Shown: positions 52,243 through 62,647 of the stretch, one piece after another
Position numbering within the stretch: the first letter of the stretch is position 1
How the letters are laid out: the number at the start of each line of letters is the position of its first letter
Assembly: GCA_946902875.1 (NCBI GenBank)
Contig: OX336345.1
Coordinates: 7,781,395 to 7,845,394 of the forward strand
Direction of reading: 5' to 3'
From: Nematopogon swammerdamellus
Lineage: Eukaryota; Arthropoda; Insecta; Lepidoptera; Adelidae
Length of the DNA stretch: 64,000 nt
Program-made: the position numbers and the translations under genes
The notes under the pieces: model-generated
The model's input: the letters and a program-made list of their open reading frames with translations, nothing else
Told to the model about the DNA's origin: nothing
The model's database searches: none

Positions 52243-53172
52243 CCTTTCTATGCTGTGGTAATTATCTCAATGCCAGACGCCAGTAAAATCGCATTGATTA
52301 CAAAAGCCAAAGCAAACTAGCAATCTCGTCAGGGCCGTTAATAATTAGGACAACGTCACTTTTTACACGCCATTGTGCACAACATTATTATGGGCTTGTG
52401 CCACTTCTTGGGCTGGCTTATGTAAAAAACACCCATACCCAGATAGAACATGCTGAGATGGGTCCATTTTGTCTTCTGTGATTTTTTTTTTATTTATTAT
52501 TTTCTTTGTTTGTATGTATAGTGTTAGAGATTTTTTTTTATTTGTATTCTACCTACTCAAATGATGACAATAAATGTTGTTTCTTCTTATTTATTATAAT
52601 GACCTATTCCACTACACGAATTAGGTTTAATTCTAATCCTTATGAATAATTTGCTAGTTATTAAATTAAAACAATTATCCAATACATTATATTCTTCAAT
52701 CCAATCCATCCAATGTGATACACGACGGCCGCCGAGGCGAGGGTTTTGATGGCGCCACATCACGTAGCTGACACCACGACGCCTCACCCCGGACCACCCC
52801 CCCGCCCCCACCCCTCACCCGCGACCGCGACGCCACCGTCGCATTACCGATGTAAAACCGCAGGATGATCCCACCACTTGTTCTCCAACTGCGACTCATA
52901 AAAAATTACAACCCAATAAAGATTCACCAATAAAAGTTTAATCAAATATCAATCCAATAGCAGAGTCGACGTGAGCCCGCGCGTAAAAAATAAGTGGCCT
53001 TTTTATTGAGCACTCGCGAAATTGCAACATTCGTATAATTCGGAGAGGCTGTTATTGTAAACACATCGGGACTCTGCAGCTTTATCGGCGCTCTTAAACC
53101 GGAAGCTCGTCCTGCGAAGGAGTCAGAGGAGTATTAAGACATTTGAGGCGGGGCCCAAAATATTGAGAATCA
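52243..53172. other. No recognised feature
   Basis: AT-rich at first. Then a GC-rich patch at about 52720-52860 (CCACCCCCCCGCCCCCACCC) gives minus-strand Gly/Arg-rich frames. I see no gene signature. Confidence 0.35.
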
Positions 53173-53473
53173 CCATAGCCGACTATCATTGTCCCCCTCT
53201 ACGGAGACCAAGCCATGCTGCATCGTCATAGCCCCACTGCGACGTTGCTATCACTTACTCGCTCACGCTTGCCTACCGATACTTGACAGGAGCGAGAGAG
53301 AAAACGAAGATTTCGTCGGTCGCCCGATGAAGGGTGAGCGATTTCATGTTTCTCTCTCGCTCCTGTCATCGGTAGGCAAGCGAGAGCGAGTAAGCGATAG
53401 CAACGTCGCAGTGGGGCTATGACGATGCAGCATGGCTTGTCTCCGTAGATGGAGACAATGACAGTCGGCTCTG
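53173..53473. mobile_element. Palindromic MITE-like element, ~130-base arms
   Basis: Left arm 53173-53303, right arm 53346-53473. Shared words include CTACGGAGAC, AGCCATGCTGCATCGTCAT, CCCACTGCGACGTTGCTATC and TGCCTACCGAT...GACAGGAGCGAGAGAGAAA. The arms differ at several sites (CACGCTTGCC versus CTCGCTTGCC, GATACTTGAC versus GATGAC). The ~42-base centre has AAGATTTCGTCGGTCGCCCG. The frames on both strands end in the same residues (KRERVSDSNVAVGL) because of the symmetry; they are not genes. Confidence 0.8.
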
Positions 53474-53479
53474 GAATCA

Positions 53480-53665
53480 CACATCATTCTTACCTTACTA
53501 GATGGTGGAATTAAATCCGCAGGTAAGAACAGTCCCCGATGTAAAGCTAAATCCATCCGGATTACTACCACCGCACTGTATGAAGATCGGTCAAGACGGC
53601 TATATATATTTTCCGTCCAGTTCAGTGTAAACAGCACGTCCAAAGAGCATGGCTCCTAGTTCTGA
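53480..53665 (+). mobile_element. Diverged SINE-A body
   Basis: ACCTTACTAGATGGTGGAAT, GGATTACTACCACCGCACTG, GATCGGTCAAGACGGCTATA, TTTCCGTCCAGTTCAGTGTA and CATGGCTCCTAGTTC follow SINE-A order. It carries many substitutions and an insert of about 30 bases after TAAATCCG. Head and tail are missing. Confidence 0.55.
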
Positions 53666-53734
53666 AAGATAAATAGGAACTACGATCGCTTCTTGCATCT
53701 GAAGTTTTGCGATCTTTCTGCTAATAAAGTCACA

Positions 53735-53935
53735 CCTGTTTCCTAGAAGGGGTAGGCAGAGAAAACTAATCTCCACGTGCCTGGCACACCTGTGCCGCCT
53801 ATTCCACTCTCATTATGTCCTTCATACATGATCGTCAGTTGCAGGTACTAGGCACTTGACCCTTTCTGAGCACATACCCTATCTGAACACCCCTATATAC
53901 GTGCGTCTAGAGCGACCCTTCCCGACTCGTGCACT
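53735..53935 (-). mobile_element. LINE 3' end, family Q, copy 1 (diverged)
   Basis: The plus strand has CACACCTGTTTCCTAGAAGG, AATCTCCACGTGCCTGGCAC, TGCCGCCTATTCCACTCTCA and GCACTTGACCCTTTCTGAGC, aligned with the better copy at 58.4 kb. Its minus-strand frame is disrupted. Confidence 0.55.
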
Positions 53936-53939
53936 CACA

Positions 53940-54404
53940 TTCACTCCACAAATGCCTCTCCTTCTTCTATGACAACTGAATCATATAACTTTGTTCAGTT
54001 GAGAGGCGAAAAGTTGTTGACCAAACATTTATAGCCCCGGAGGCGGGGACATGAAATACGGCTCTGCAGCTCCAAATTACCCGTACGTCCGTGCGGGACG
54101 CCACAACCGCACGATTACCGCAACTCCGCTGAAACCGGACCAAAATGCACGAAATACCACTTCGCAGTAACATGAAACCGAGATGGATGCTGCGGACATC
54201 CCTCTGTATTGTGTTGTAATGTGGTAAGCGCCACCGCAGGCATATCTCACAGATATTTACACTGAATATGAGCACCGAAATTTTCTTTACATCATATTTT
54301 AACGTTCGGCTTCTTGCACCCTATTAAACTGTTTTATATTGTGTAATACACGTTTTTTATTTAAACTAATCAAACGTACTCGTACATTAAAATTAAAATT
54401 AAAA
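53940..54404. other. No recognised feature
   Basis: A 102-residue minus frame (53967-54275) lies in moderately GC-rich DNA with no motif. A short AAAATT microsatellite at 54386-54410 precedes the next SINE. Confidence 0.35.
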
Positions 54405-54410
54405 TTAAAA

Positions 54411-54745
54411 TAGTACTGTGTGAGGCCGGTACTTAAAAAGAATAGCCCCACTGCATGTCGTGCAATGCCTCCCCGTGCGTGCATGTCATAAAATGCGATT
54501 AAGGAATAAGGACGAGATGCCGTACTATAGGGCGACAGGCTTGCCACCTCTCACCTTGGCACGGTCCTTCCACCGAGTCGTGCAGCAGGTGTGTTTTTAT
54601 GCCTTACTAACTGCTTGATTGTCCGAATACTTTGCTAAACGTGGTGGTCGATGTTGTGTTGCAATTTGCCATAGTTCTTGCAGCACAACACCGATTACTT
54701 TGCTTACCCTGATTGTAGTAATACAGCGTGTGTGGTATGTATGTA
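54411..54745 (+). mobile_element. SINE-like C/D element, copy 5 (most complete)
   Basis: Head C (GTGAGGCCGGTACTTAAAAA, GAATAGCCCCACTGCATG, ATGCGATTAAGGAATAAGGA) continues into CACCTTGGCACGGTCCTTCC, TGTCCGAATACTTTGCTAAA, CGTGGTGGTCGATGTTGTG and ACCGATTACTTTGCTTACCC. It ends ACAGCGTGTGTGGTATGTAT. TTAAAAT occurs on both sides (54405 and 54746) as a weak target-duplication candidate. About 335 bases, noncoding. Neither tRNA-like boxes nor a LINE tail were recognised. Confidence 0.68.
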
Positions 54746-54899
54746 TTAAAATGCAAGGTATTGCTTGAATCACAACCAATATCATCAAGGGAATAAATCT
54801 TTGGAAGATGTAAAAACTCGAGCAATGGTGTAATCGGCTGACACGAATATAGCAGATATTTTATAGAAGGAACCTGTTCTTGCTGATAGGGTTTGTTAC

Positions 54900-55277
54900 G
54901 TAATTTCCTACACCTATCATGTCAGCTTATTACACCTTCTTCCTGTAGGAACTAGGAGCCGTGTCAGTGATTCCCTTCGGTCGTCTCGGCTAGCCAGAAC
55001 GCACCCGAAACAAATACCTATTTTTCATAGCCGTTCCGAGTCGCGACTCGCGAGCGACCTTCATTCAGTGCGGTGGTACTAACCCGAGCAGGTTAAACCC
55101 TACCACCTAGTAAGGTAAGAAGAGAAGAGACCTACAGTTTTACGTGGAATTCGAACCACGATCAGCCTCCAACGGTCGAGCGGTCACCCATCCAAGCACT
55201 GACCGCGCCCAGGTGTGCTTATGATCATGACATGACCGACCGTCGACCGCCCGTACCACTGAGCTACCGAGGCTGAC
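54900..55277 (-). mobile_element. SINE-A, copy 8
   Basis: In the minus sense it starts GTCAGCCTCGGTAGCTCAGT. It has an altered spacer, GGGCGCGGTCAGTGCTTGG (5S-like; the TTAAGCAACG part is damaged), GATGGGTGACCGCTCGACC and GGTTCGAATTCC, the best B box of the family. Core and body follow, with an insertion (CGCGAGTCGCGACTCG) near the CGGTCGAAACGG block. The A-tail is not clear. A second SINE-A-like end (GGTGATGTAGCAAATC) begins right after it on the plus strand. Confidence 0.82.
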
Positions 55278-55319
55278 GAGGTGATGTAGCAAATCAAATC
55301 AGATTTCATAAAAACTCAA

Positions 55320-55696
55320 GACACGCAAAAAATTCCCTCCAATATCTAGAGTCTAACTGGAGTAAGACGTGGTTCAATACGAGTTCGCAGATCGTCATAG
55401 TTACCCAATTTACAATTAGCAAAGTATCTAACTAGTCCGACCTACCAAGTTGAGTTGATAGTTTGAGAGCCCTCCTGAAACTCCGAGTTATTTCAATCAA
55501 AGTGACCGCACCTGGAGTAAATTTTGGGTAAACTATTCGACAAGTCGCCTTAATTTGACCAAGTCTGCCTGAAGAGCACGTGGCAATTAATGACAACGAG
55601 TGTCGTGTAGAAGTTATGTTGAATTGTTCAAGAGTAATATCATTTGATCAACATATTTTGTATTTTATTTTTGTATTATAACTCTTTATTACAAGA
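55320..55696. other. No recognised feature
   Basis: Nearly 380 bases between a SINE and repeat G; no feature seen. Confidence 0.35.
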
Positions 55697-55925
55697 AAAA
55701 AGTGCGGTCAAGTGCGAGTCGAACTCGCGCACCGAGTGTTTCGTATAGCCATGTCATGGTTAGCGCCACTCACGCCATCTATGGCGTGTTATAAATGCTT
55801 CATATTAGTTAAATGTCATGATTAGTTAAAACGCTTCACACTCTATTCGGTAGATGGCGCGCGCGCATACACTTTTTGGTTTCTTCTATGGGAACCCCGT
55901 GAATGTTTTACTATTTCTTATTTTT
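55697..55925 (-). repeat. Dispersed repeat G, copy 2
   Basis: The plus strand reads AAGTGCGAGTCGAACTCGCG, CATGTCATGGTTAGCGCCAC, TCGGTAGATGGCGCGCGCGC and TTCTTCTATGGGAACCCCGT. This is the reverse of 57835-58045 and of 7000-7225. It stops where a head C fragment begins. Confidence 0.7.
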
Positions 55926-56045
55926 AGTCGCCCTTTGGCACGGCATCTCGTCCTTATCCCTTAGTCGCCTTTTACGACATGCATGGGGAGAGATGCAGTG
56001 GCGCTATTTCTTTTTAAATTCCGGCCCCACACAGTACACAGTACA
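55926..56045 (-). mobile_element. SINE head type C fragment, copy 6
   Basis: In the minus sense it has CTGTGTGGGGCCGGAATTTA, AAAAGAAATAGCGCCACTGC, ATCTCTCCCCATGCATGTCG and TAAAAGGCGACTAAGGGATA, ending AGGACGAGATGCCGTGCC. Only the head is present, placed inside or at the edge of repeat G. Confidence 0.65.
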
Positions 56046-56467
56046 GTCATGGGTCCAGTACAAATCTATTACCTGCTGCGTTTAAAATGCTGTCATGGAA
56101 CATTTGATAATATTCTTTGTACCAGCTATAGTTGACTTCCAAAATATGTTCGTTAAACAAAATATTCTAACAATGATCACTGAGAGCTTACAAATTGGTT
56201 TACCTTTACAACACGGCGGGCCTTTTAACATTGTAAACTTTGCATTAATAGCAATAAATTAGTTCATTAGAGACACCCTGAGCCCACCTGTGTCGTTCGA
56301 TTTGCACGCTTTTGAAGTTAAATATTGTTACGGAGCTGTGTGTTCTTGGATATTTTTTTCTTCAGAGGTATTTCTATGGATCTATTTTTTTTCTGACGGC
56401 ATGTGAGAAGCGATTAGTCGCGCAGCGGTGACCGGACGGAGTTGAGCGGCGGCGTGCGCGTGATTAC
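56046..56467. other. No recognised feature
   Basis: AT-rich except for GCGCAGCGGTGACCGGACGG near 56412. No gene or repeat recognised. Confidence 0.35.
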
Positions 56468-56470
56468 TAA

Positions 56471-57739
56471 GGGTGGGTTGCACCAAATAGCCTGGTTATA
56501 GTAATAGCTAAAATTAACTATAACCATGACCAGATGGTTAACTTTGACTATTCTCTACTATGGGTTGCACCACGAAACTACTGGTTATAGTTAAAGTTAA
56601 TAGTGTTGCTAGCCTAATGAAGCATAATTTGACCCAAAGTTATTGAGGGAAACGTTTTTTTCAATGGCAACAATCCAAACTAACGTCATTTAACAGCTGT
56701 GCTGTCACTGTCTGTTGCTTATTGTACTCACAAGGTTGAACCGGTTGGCCGATGGCGGCTGACCGAATAAGTTTGTTTACCGCGTCGTCGCAAATAAAAA
56801 GTATTTTTGAGTAAATATTTTTGAGATTCTTGCAATACGAAAAGAAAACAACAGACATCAGAAGTACAACAGAAAAGGCTGTATACTTAGTTTGACTGTC
56901 CCGGAAAGGGACGAATAAATTAAAAAAATATATATCTATGTGTTCATTCGTAATCGAAAAGCGCAGCGGGTTATATTCTCTTCGTGTAATCGTACTTCGC
57001 AGATTTTCTTATGTATGATGCAGAACGTGCAGGAAATTTTTTGCATTCAAAACAATGAATAAATTGTTAACATAGTAAAATAAAAGCCTATGGTTCTATG
57101 ATCAAATTATACGCTATGGTGCATTTTATATACGAAAAAAAACATACACTCGAATTGAGAACCTCCTCCTTTTTTGGAAGTCGGTTAAAAATAGGTACCT
57201 AGGCATACGAGTCGGTCACTCACTATCATACTAACCTAATTATAATTGACTCGACTGCTATATTGCAATGGTCCCATGTGAGGTCACAAACAGTTATATG
57301 CGAGTAATTACTCCTCCAGGTATTCGTCCAATGCCTTCGCCAGATTTTTCGATACTCGAAATCTAGCCAAGAAGGACTTATCATCCCACCCTGTGAACCT
57401 GTCCGTTCTGGGAAAATACACCTTTGCTTTTCTAGCACGCACATTTACTGGGTTTTCTAGCACGCACATTTACTGCATACTCCAAATCCATTTCATCTTC
57501 GGAAGAACTACTTTCAAAAAGTATTTCACGGAGGAGAAGAGACATAGTTTGGCATTTGAGGTTATAATATGCGTAAATTGACAGTAACTATTACTTTAAC
57601 TGGTCACAACTCGAGCGCTTAGGTTTAAGGTTAAGTTATGACGTAAATTTAACTGCCGTTAACTGGTGCAACCCAATTTTCGCTTAACCGGAGATTTGAC
57701 TGATTGGTTATGGTAAAAGTTAGATGGTGCAACCCACCC
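56471..57739. mobile_element. PIF/Harbinger DNA transposon (1,269 bases, defective)
   Basis: The ends are perfect 15-base inverted repeats GGGTGGGTTGCACCA (56471-56485 and 57725-57739). They are flanked by TAA on both sides (56468-56470, 57740-57742). A 3-base TAA target duplication is diagnostic for PIF/Harbinger. Subterminal copies of GGTTGCACCA lie at about 56564 and 57674. The inside holds a minus-strand transposase remnant and a piece of repeat H (57130-57192). Too short for the two proteins of a complete Harbinger, so it would depend on enzymes in trans. Confidence 0.85.
57308..57520 (-). pseudogene. PIF/Harbinger transposase N-terminal remnant
   Basis: From the minus strand: an acidic Ser-rich start (FESSSSEDEMDLEYAVN), then a frame break, then KVYFPRTDRFTGWDDKSFLA and RFRVSKNLAKALDEYLEE before a stop at 57308-57310. 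F-x-x-R-F-R-V/L-S-K is the usual N-terminal motif of Harbinger nucleases ahead of the DDE domain. The frame break coincides with a 25-base tandem duplication (AGTAAATGTGCGTGCTAGAA twice) at about 57428-57477. The DDE catalytic part is missing. Confidence 0.65.
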
Positions 57740-57742
57740 TAA

Positions 57743-58045
57743 GCCTACGCCGTCTGTCTGTCCGATGGCTGTATCTTTTGAACCGTAACAGGCAGCCCGT
57801 TGAAATTTTCACAGAATATGTGTTATTATTATGGCCGATACAACAACAAATATTAAAAAAATAAGAAAAAGTAAAAAATCACGGGTCCCCATAGAAGAAA
57901 CTAAAAAGTGTATGCGCGCCATCTACCGAAAAGAGTATGAAGCATTTTAAGTAATATAATACATAGATTGCGTGAGTGGCGCTGACCATGACATGGCGAT
58001 ACGGAACCCTCGGTCCATGAGTTCGACTCGTACTTAGCCGTTTTT
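57743..58045 (+). repeat. Dispersed repeat G, copy 3 (uninterrupted)
   Basis: CGATGGCTGTATCTTTTGAA and CCGTAACAGGCAGCCCGTTG join without a break. Then come TCACAGAATATGTGTTATTA, GCGCGCCATCTACCGAAAAG, AGTGGCGCTGACCATGACAT and GATACGGAACCCTCGGTCC, ending with a T-run. It serves as the reference for the copy split at 6.5 kb. It starts right after the Harbinger target duplication. Confidence 0.72.
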
Positions 58046-58081
58046 TTTTTATATAAAGTTAACTCAATATTATCTCAAGTG

Positions 58082-58320
58082 GCAGTAGACTGGGCACGTT
58101 AGCCGAAGAGACGACGACCGTTGCAGTAACCGCGTCCTACACTGGCGGTCGTGGACAGGAAAACAGAGTGTGGGAAGACCACCCGCCAGGTGGGACGACG
58201 ATATCAAGTACGTCAGCGGAAAGCAGTGATACCGTGCCGCTGAAGGCCGGGAGGACTGGAGGAAAATTGGAGAGGCGTATGTCCAGCAGTGGACGCATAC
58301 ACGCTGATTAACTGACTGAC
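58082..58320 (+). mobile_element. RTE-like LINE 3' end, family K, copy 6 (longest)
   Basis: GACTGGGCACGTTAGCCGAA, AACAGAGTGTGGGAAGACC, CCGCCAGGTGGGACGACGAT and CAAGTACGTCAGCGGAAAGC, then GAGAGGCGTATGTCCAGCAG and TGGACGCATACACGCTG. It encodes AGHVSRRDDDR-like, WDDDIKYVSGKQ and WRKIGEAYVQQWTHT before a stop, with a CTGA tail. WDDD and VQQW are hallmarks of the C-terminal end of lepidopteran RTE-like LINEs. About 75 codons remain. Confidence 0.8.
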
Positions 58321-58374
58321 AATATTATATAGAGAACTTCCTATATTGTACTTTGTACATACATACATAGCGTC

Positions 58375-58545
58375 ACGCCTGTTTCCCGGTGGGGTAAGCA
58401 GAGACAACGGATCTCCACGTGCCACGATCCTGACACACCTCTGCCGCCTCTTCCACTCTCATAATGTTCTTCATGCATGCTCGTCGGTTACGGGTACTAC
58501 GCACTTGACCCTTTTTGAGCACATGCCCGATCTGGTCCAGGTATG
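58375..58545 (-). pseudogene. LINE 3' end, family Q, copy 2
   Basis: The minus strand reads KNIMRVEEAAEVCQDRGTW, then RSVVSAYPTGKQA and a stop. D-R-x-x-W-R-S-V-V-S-A is a typical C-terminal ending of insect non-LTR polyproteins. The short 3' UTR ends in a CTATGTATGTATGTAC repeat. The upstream coding part is lost. The diverged sister copy is at 53.8 kb. Confidence 0.65.
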
Positions 58546-59014
58546 TGATATTGTACTTTGTGAAAGTATAAAAATAGATAGGTACTTCTTATATTTGGGG
58601 GGTATCCTCTGGTAAGTAAAATATTATTGTACATAAGTTAAAATAAAATGCCTAAGTACAACGTTGAAGAAATTGTACCTATACTACAATAACTGTGTAG
58701 TCCCTGAAAAGTAAGATACCTAGATATTATGAAATAAAAATATTGGCCTGTGAATCGTAAACCGTTAATGTGAAGATTTGGCAAAATATGTTCTTATTTA
58801 TTCATCATCCATAGACAGTACACTGCACTCGGATTCGTCATATTTTAACATTTATCATTTTGCCAGTTCGATTTATCAAAGCGAAGAAGAACTGGCAAGA
58901 AACTTCGCTGGATACTTTTTTTTACGTCCACTTAGTCTACATTTACAAAAATGTTTGCCACTGCCTACATAGTACGTGTCATCACTATTTCTAAACATTT
59001 ATCACAAATGTAAC
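58546..59014. other. No recognised feature
   Basis: AT-rich, no feature seen. Confidence 0.35.
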
Positions 59015-59016
59015 TA

Positions 59017-59483
59017 TACAGGGTGTATCAGGATAGGTTTTCGAAACTTCAGGGTTCGAAAGGGGCCCATATTTGAAGACGAAAAGCTCTGAAACTTTTT
59101 CCCAGATTCGATCATTTTCCAGTACTTTTTGGTGAAAATCTATTCTTCAAGATTTGGTGGATAGTTAACATCCGCCTTTATCAAAATAAAAAATAAATTC
59201 TAACTCATGAATAAAAATGGATAGGTTGAATACATAACTAGTACAATTGAACTGCGTGTAGGTAAATTCCAAACACTGAAAGTTCAATGACCTCAAAAGA
59301 AAAAGAGGACTGAATTAGTTCACTGCACTCTCCAGTCTCACTGTCCATCGAGTTTTTATTACAATTTCTAACTTTTGTATGACCAAAAAAACAACGGAAT
59401 TTCGATTTGAGTGATTTTTTTCTTCTAATAATGAGTACTTTCTATTCCTGAAGTTTCTCAAACCTATCCTGATACACCCTGTA
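59017..59483. mobile_element. MITE with 37-base TIRs and TA duplication
   Basis: The left end begins TACAGGGTGTATCAGGATAG and the right end is its inverted copy; over 37 bases the two ends differ at three positions. TA stands on both sides (59015-59016 and 59484-59485), as for Tc1/mariner-group elements. The 467-base interior is AT-rich and has no transposase frame. Confidence 0.78.
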
Positions 59484-59489
59484 TATGTA

Positions 59490-60234
59490 AAAGTCGATCG
59501 AACTCAATGCGCGCATCTAAATCCATCCATTTATTTAATAATAATTCCAAAGATATATTTTTGAGATAAAACTACCTCGATTAACCCTCCTACAAAACGG
59601 CAAAGAAAGCATACTTGTAACCAAATAGATTGTAGGTCTGATCGGACACTCCTGCGGTAGGTGGTCCACACCTCGTGTTCCAGTTCGATCAAATTGCCGC
59701 CCGAAAGGACACGAAAGCAGCCGCTTTTAGATCAAAGGCGAGAAGAAATCGCGCAACCCCCAAAAGGGCACGGGAGGCAATTCTCTCGAAAAATCTGCCG
59801 CGGAAACTGCGGAGCGGCGAATATCGAATTCGCGTAGTACTGCGTGCGGCTTCCAGTTTAGTTATGAAAGTAGAACGAACTTTCGTTCAAAGACAGTTGA
59901 TCAACTTTTAGGCCTTAACGGGTAGAGACGATAAGTACTATGGAGCTGGTATTGACAAATAATTCTTAAGAACCCTAAAAATTAAGTAAAGGTGAAAAAA
60001 TCATTGAAATATTCATTCTTACGTTTCGTAAGTTACGAATTGGTTTAGTTGGTTTTAGATTTGAGATTCAGAATTTTTTTTCGAACTTCTTAGTAAGAGT
60101 CAAAACTTTCAACTTAATTTTAAACCAATTTCACCCAACCGATTGAACTGAAATTTTGCACACTTTTGGTGGTGGTGACAATACAGTAGAATACATTAAA
60201 AAAGAAAAAAAAACATAAACTTAAATTATAATAA
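59490..60234. other. No recognised gene; GC-richer island at 59640-59910
   Basis: The island encodes a basic 78-residue frame (59675-59911) with many Arg/Lys/Ala but no known motif; start and splice support are missing. The rest is AT-rich, with a CGATTGAACTGAAATTTTGC phrase common in moth repeats. Confidence 0.3.
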
Positions 60235-60600
60235 TAAAAATCCGCCAAGTGCGAGTCGGACTCGCGCACCGAGGGTTCCGTACCACCGTATACCACACAA
60301 TATATTTTTTGTGATAACTGACCACTGAACTTAACATTGTAAATAAAATATTTAATATATAATAGCCCTTTCAAATGATACCCCACACGATTAGTTAGTT
60401 AAAATTTTTTATTGGTACCAAAATTACAGCCCATATTAATCTAAACTCATTTTTATCTAGTTATTGACGAGCGATGTATGTGCGCGTCATCAAGATCTAT
60501 CATAATGCCTAATTTTAAGTGATTAGTTTTCGAGAAACCGCTGTGACAGACGGACGGACAGGTGAGTGATTTTATAAGAGTGTTATTTATATTTATTTTT
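60235..60600 (+). repeat. Dispersed repeat E, copy 2
   Basis: CCAAGTGCGAGTCGGACTCG, CACCGAGGGTTCCGTACCAC, AGCCCTTTCAAATGATACCC and TTTTTATCTAGTTATTGACG, ending GACAGACGGACGGACAGG and TTTTATAAGAGTG. Same order as 2695-3155. Confidence 0.65.
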
Positions 60601-61470
60601 TAACTTCATAATTGATTTTATGATTTGCGTTTAAATAATCTGAATGATCCAAACAAATAATACCAACCAACGTAACAATAATTTTCGTCAGCTCTGACTT
60701 GTAATTGACCGGAACACGGAAGGCATTACTAGCAGCGAAAGGCGTGTCGAGTTGTTTTACGTTTTGGAATCGTTTTGTGTTATTGTGTTACGTACGCGCT
60801 ATTGTCGCTGTGAATGCGGACAATGATGGGAGCTTTGGGAGATTTACCTGCTGTTATTTTGTACGGAAACACACGAGTGTGATATCGGTGTATTATATTT
60901 ATAACAGACCCACTCGCTATGTACTAAATATAGAACGATTTAGCTATGTATAAAAACAAAGTTTCTCAAATCTCTTATCATTATAAAACTATTTCAGTAT
61001 TTCTATACACGTTTGAATTACATGTAACCAGGATTAGGAAAAACTTGTAAATAATGTTTTTTATTATTTGTGCGTTTGTATTTTTATTGCAACGAAATGC
61101 GAAAATCGCGATGAAAACAATCCATTTGAGTTTTTAAACCCCTAAATCTATAAATCAACCTTAATCGATAATAAATTTTGAATACTACCTACTTTCTGGT
61201 AATAGCTACGCTAAGTTCGAGTTGCGTATAACTACATAGACATCAACTAATAAAAGGTAGGGAGGTACCTAACTGCAGTGGCAACAAAATTAATTGCAAT
61301 TCTAAATTTATCTCGATTCATTTGAGTGTTTCAGGGTTTTCAGATTAAATTATTCAAAACTCTAACAGCGTTAATTAATTACCAAAACTAATGAGAGGCC
61401 TCACTTTCACTCCGGTAGAGGGCGTCTCTGGATAAATGCGGATTGCGGTTTTCTTTTTATTTTAGTTTTC
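60601..61470. other. No recognised feature
   Basis: AT-rich sequence; the 82-residue frame at 60705-60953 has no motif. Confidence 0.35.
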
Positions 61471-61473
61471 TCA

Positions 61474-61608
61474 GGCCCACTTGCACCAACACAAATTTAA
61501 TATATAAACCAGTTTAACTCGTTAAGCTAGCACCCGTTGACTGTGGGAACCGCGTTTAAATCCATAACTCGCTACTTAACTTTAAACTCGTGTTGGTGCA
61601 AGTGGGCC
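61474..61608. mobile_element. 135-base MITE (GGCCCACTTGCACCA)
   Basis: The 19-base ends GGCCCACTTGCACCAACAC (61474-61492) and its exact inverse (61590-61608) bracket an AT-rich core. The flanks are TCA and TTA, compatible with a 3-base Harbinger-type duplication with one later change. The CTTGCACCA word is reminiscent of the larger Harbinger element at 56.5 kb (GTTGCACCA). Confidence 0.8.
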
Positions 61609-62260
61609 TTAGCATTTAAAATCGGTACCTTTCCAACTGTACCGCACCTGGTTAGTATAAATGATTAAGTTATACCTGGCAATGTGTTTGCAGTCGAATA
61701 TGTAAAATTCAAGGGACCTAATTCTATTACATGATTCCCCTAGAAGGAATGACGCGCTATTTGTCACTCTGGGAGGACTTTGTGCTGACTTTTTAAAATA
61801 AAATAAAAAAATGTGATTTGTAATAAGAATTATCAATACTAAATAAAAAATAAATGCACGTAGATGTGTACATCTCTCCTTTTCTTTCAGAATTATACAT
61901 GTTTAGTTATATCATGAAATGTATAAATTATCCGTCACCCCCATTTAAATTTTTTTCTGCCTGACCGCTTCATGTGCTCGTGGATCGTGAAACTCTAAAA
62001 TATTTGTATGATAATGGATTCGTATGTTTATTAAAAGTGTTCCATTATTTTGGGTTAAAATGCTGTCATTTCAACTGTGGCGGATGCGCGTGGATAATCG
62101 TATGATTCGCGTTGCTCCGCGCCAAAGAAACATGGTTATATGAAGCGCCCGTGTCGAACTGCGTGTGCCCCAGTTTCCGGCTCATTATTTGTTGGTGGAA
62201 TTTGTTAGCAGTAATTCCACATGATTAGAATGTCATCTGCTTTAAAATTTTAGGTATTTT
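61609..62260. other. No recognised feature
   Basis: AT-rich sequence with a slightly GC-richer part at about 62080-62170. No feature recognised. Confidence 0.35.
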
Positions 62261-62647
62261 TTTATTTTTTTATGGAAACTGACGCGGTTGGCTACATCAC
62301 CTACCACATCAGTGATGTCAGCCCATAACACCGGGTGAACTAGGTGCCGTGTCAGTGCTTCCCTTCATTTCATGTCGGCTACACTGAACTGGACGGAAAA
62401 CACGAACTATTTACATAGCCGTTACGACCGACGACGTTTCATTCAGTGCGGTGATACCAACCCGGGCGGGATAAACCCTACCATCTAGTAAGGTAAGAAG
62501 GAAAGGGACCTACAGATTTACGTGGAATCCGAACCACACGGTCAGCCTCCAACGGTCGAGCGGTCACCAATACAAGCACTGACCGTCCGCGCTCAGGGTT
62601 GCTTAATAACAGTCGACCGACCGCACCACTGAGCTACCGAGGCTGAC
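62261..62647 (-). mobile_element. SINE-A, copy 9 (complete)
   Basis: In the minus sense it has GTCAGCCTCGGTAGCTCAGT, TTAAGCAACCCTGAGCGCGG, AGTGCTTGTATTGGTGACCG, GGTTCGGATTCC, then the core (GATGGTAGGGTTTATCCCGC) and tail (GGTGTTATGGGCTGACATC). It ends CAGTTTCCATAAAAAAAT. The 5S-like part has accumulated changes. It is one of the full-length copies that define the family. Confidence 0.87.

Noticed and set aside
53189..53643. Overlapping 77-99-residue frames on both strands
   Set aside because: Mirror products of the inverted-repeat element; the shared ending KRERVSDSNVAVGL on both strands shows the symmetry.
59675..59911. Basic 78-residue protein (ARKDTKAAAFRSKARRNRAT)
   Set aside because: Looks ribosomal-protein-like in composition only; no conserved motif was recognised and no splice context supports it.
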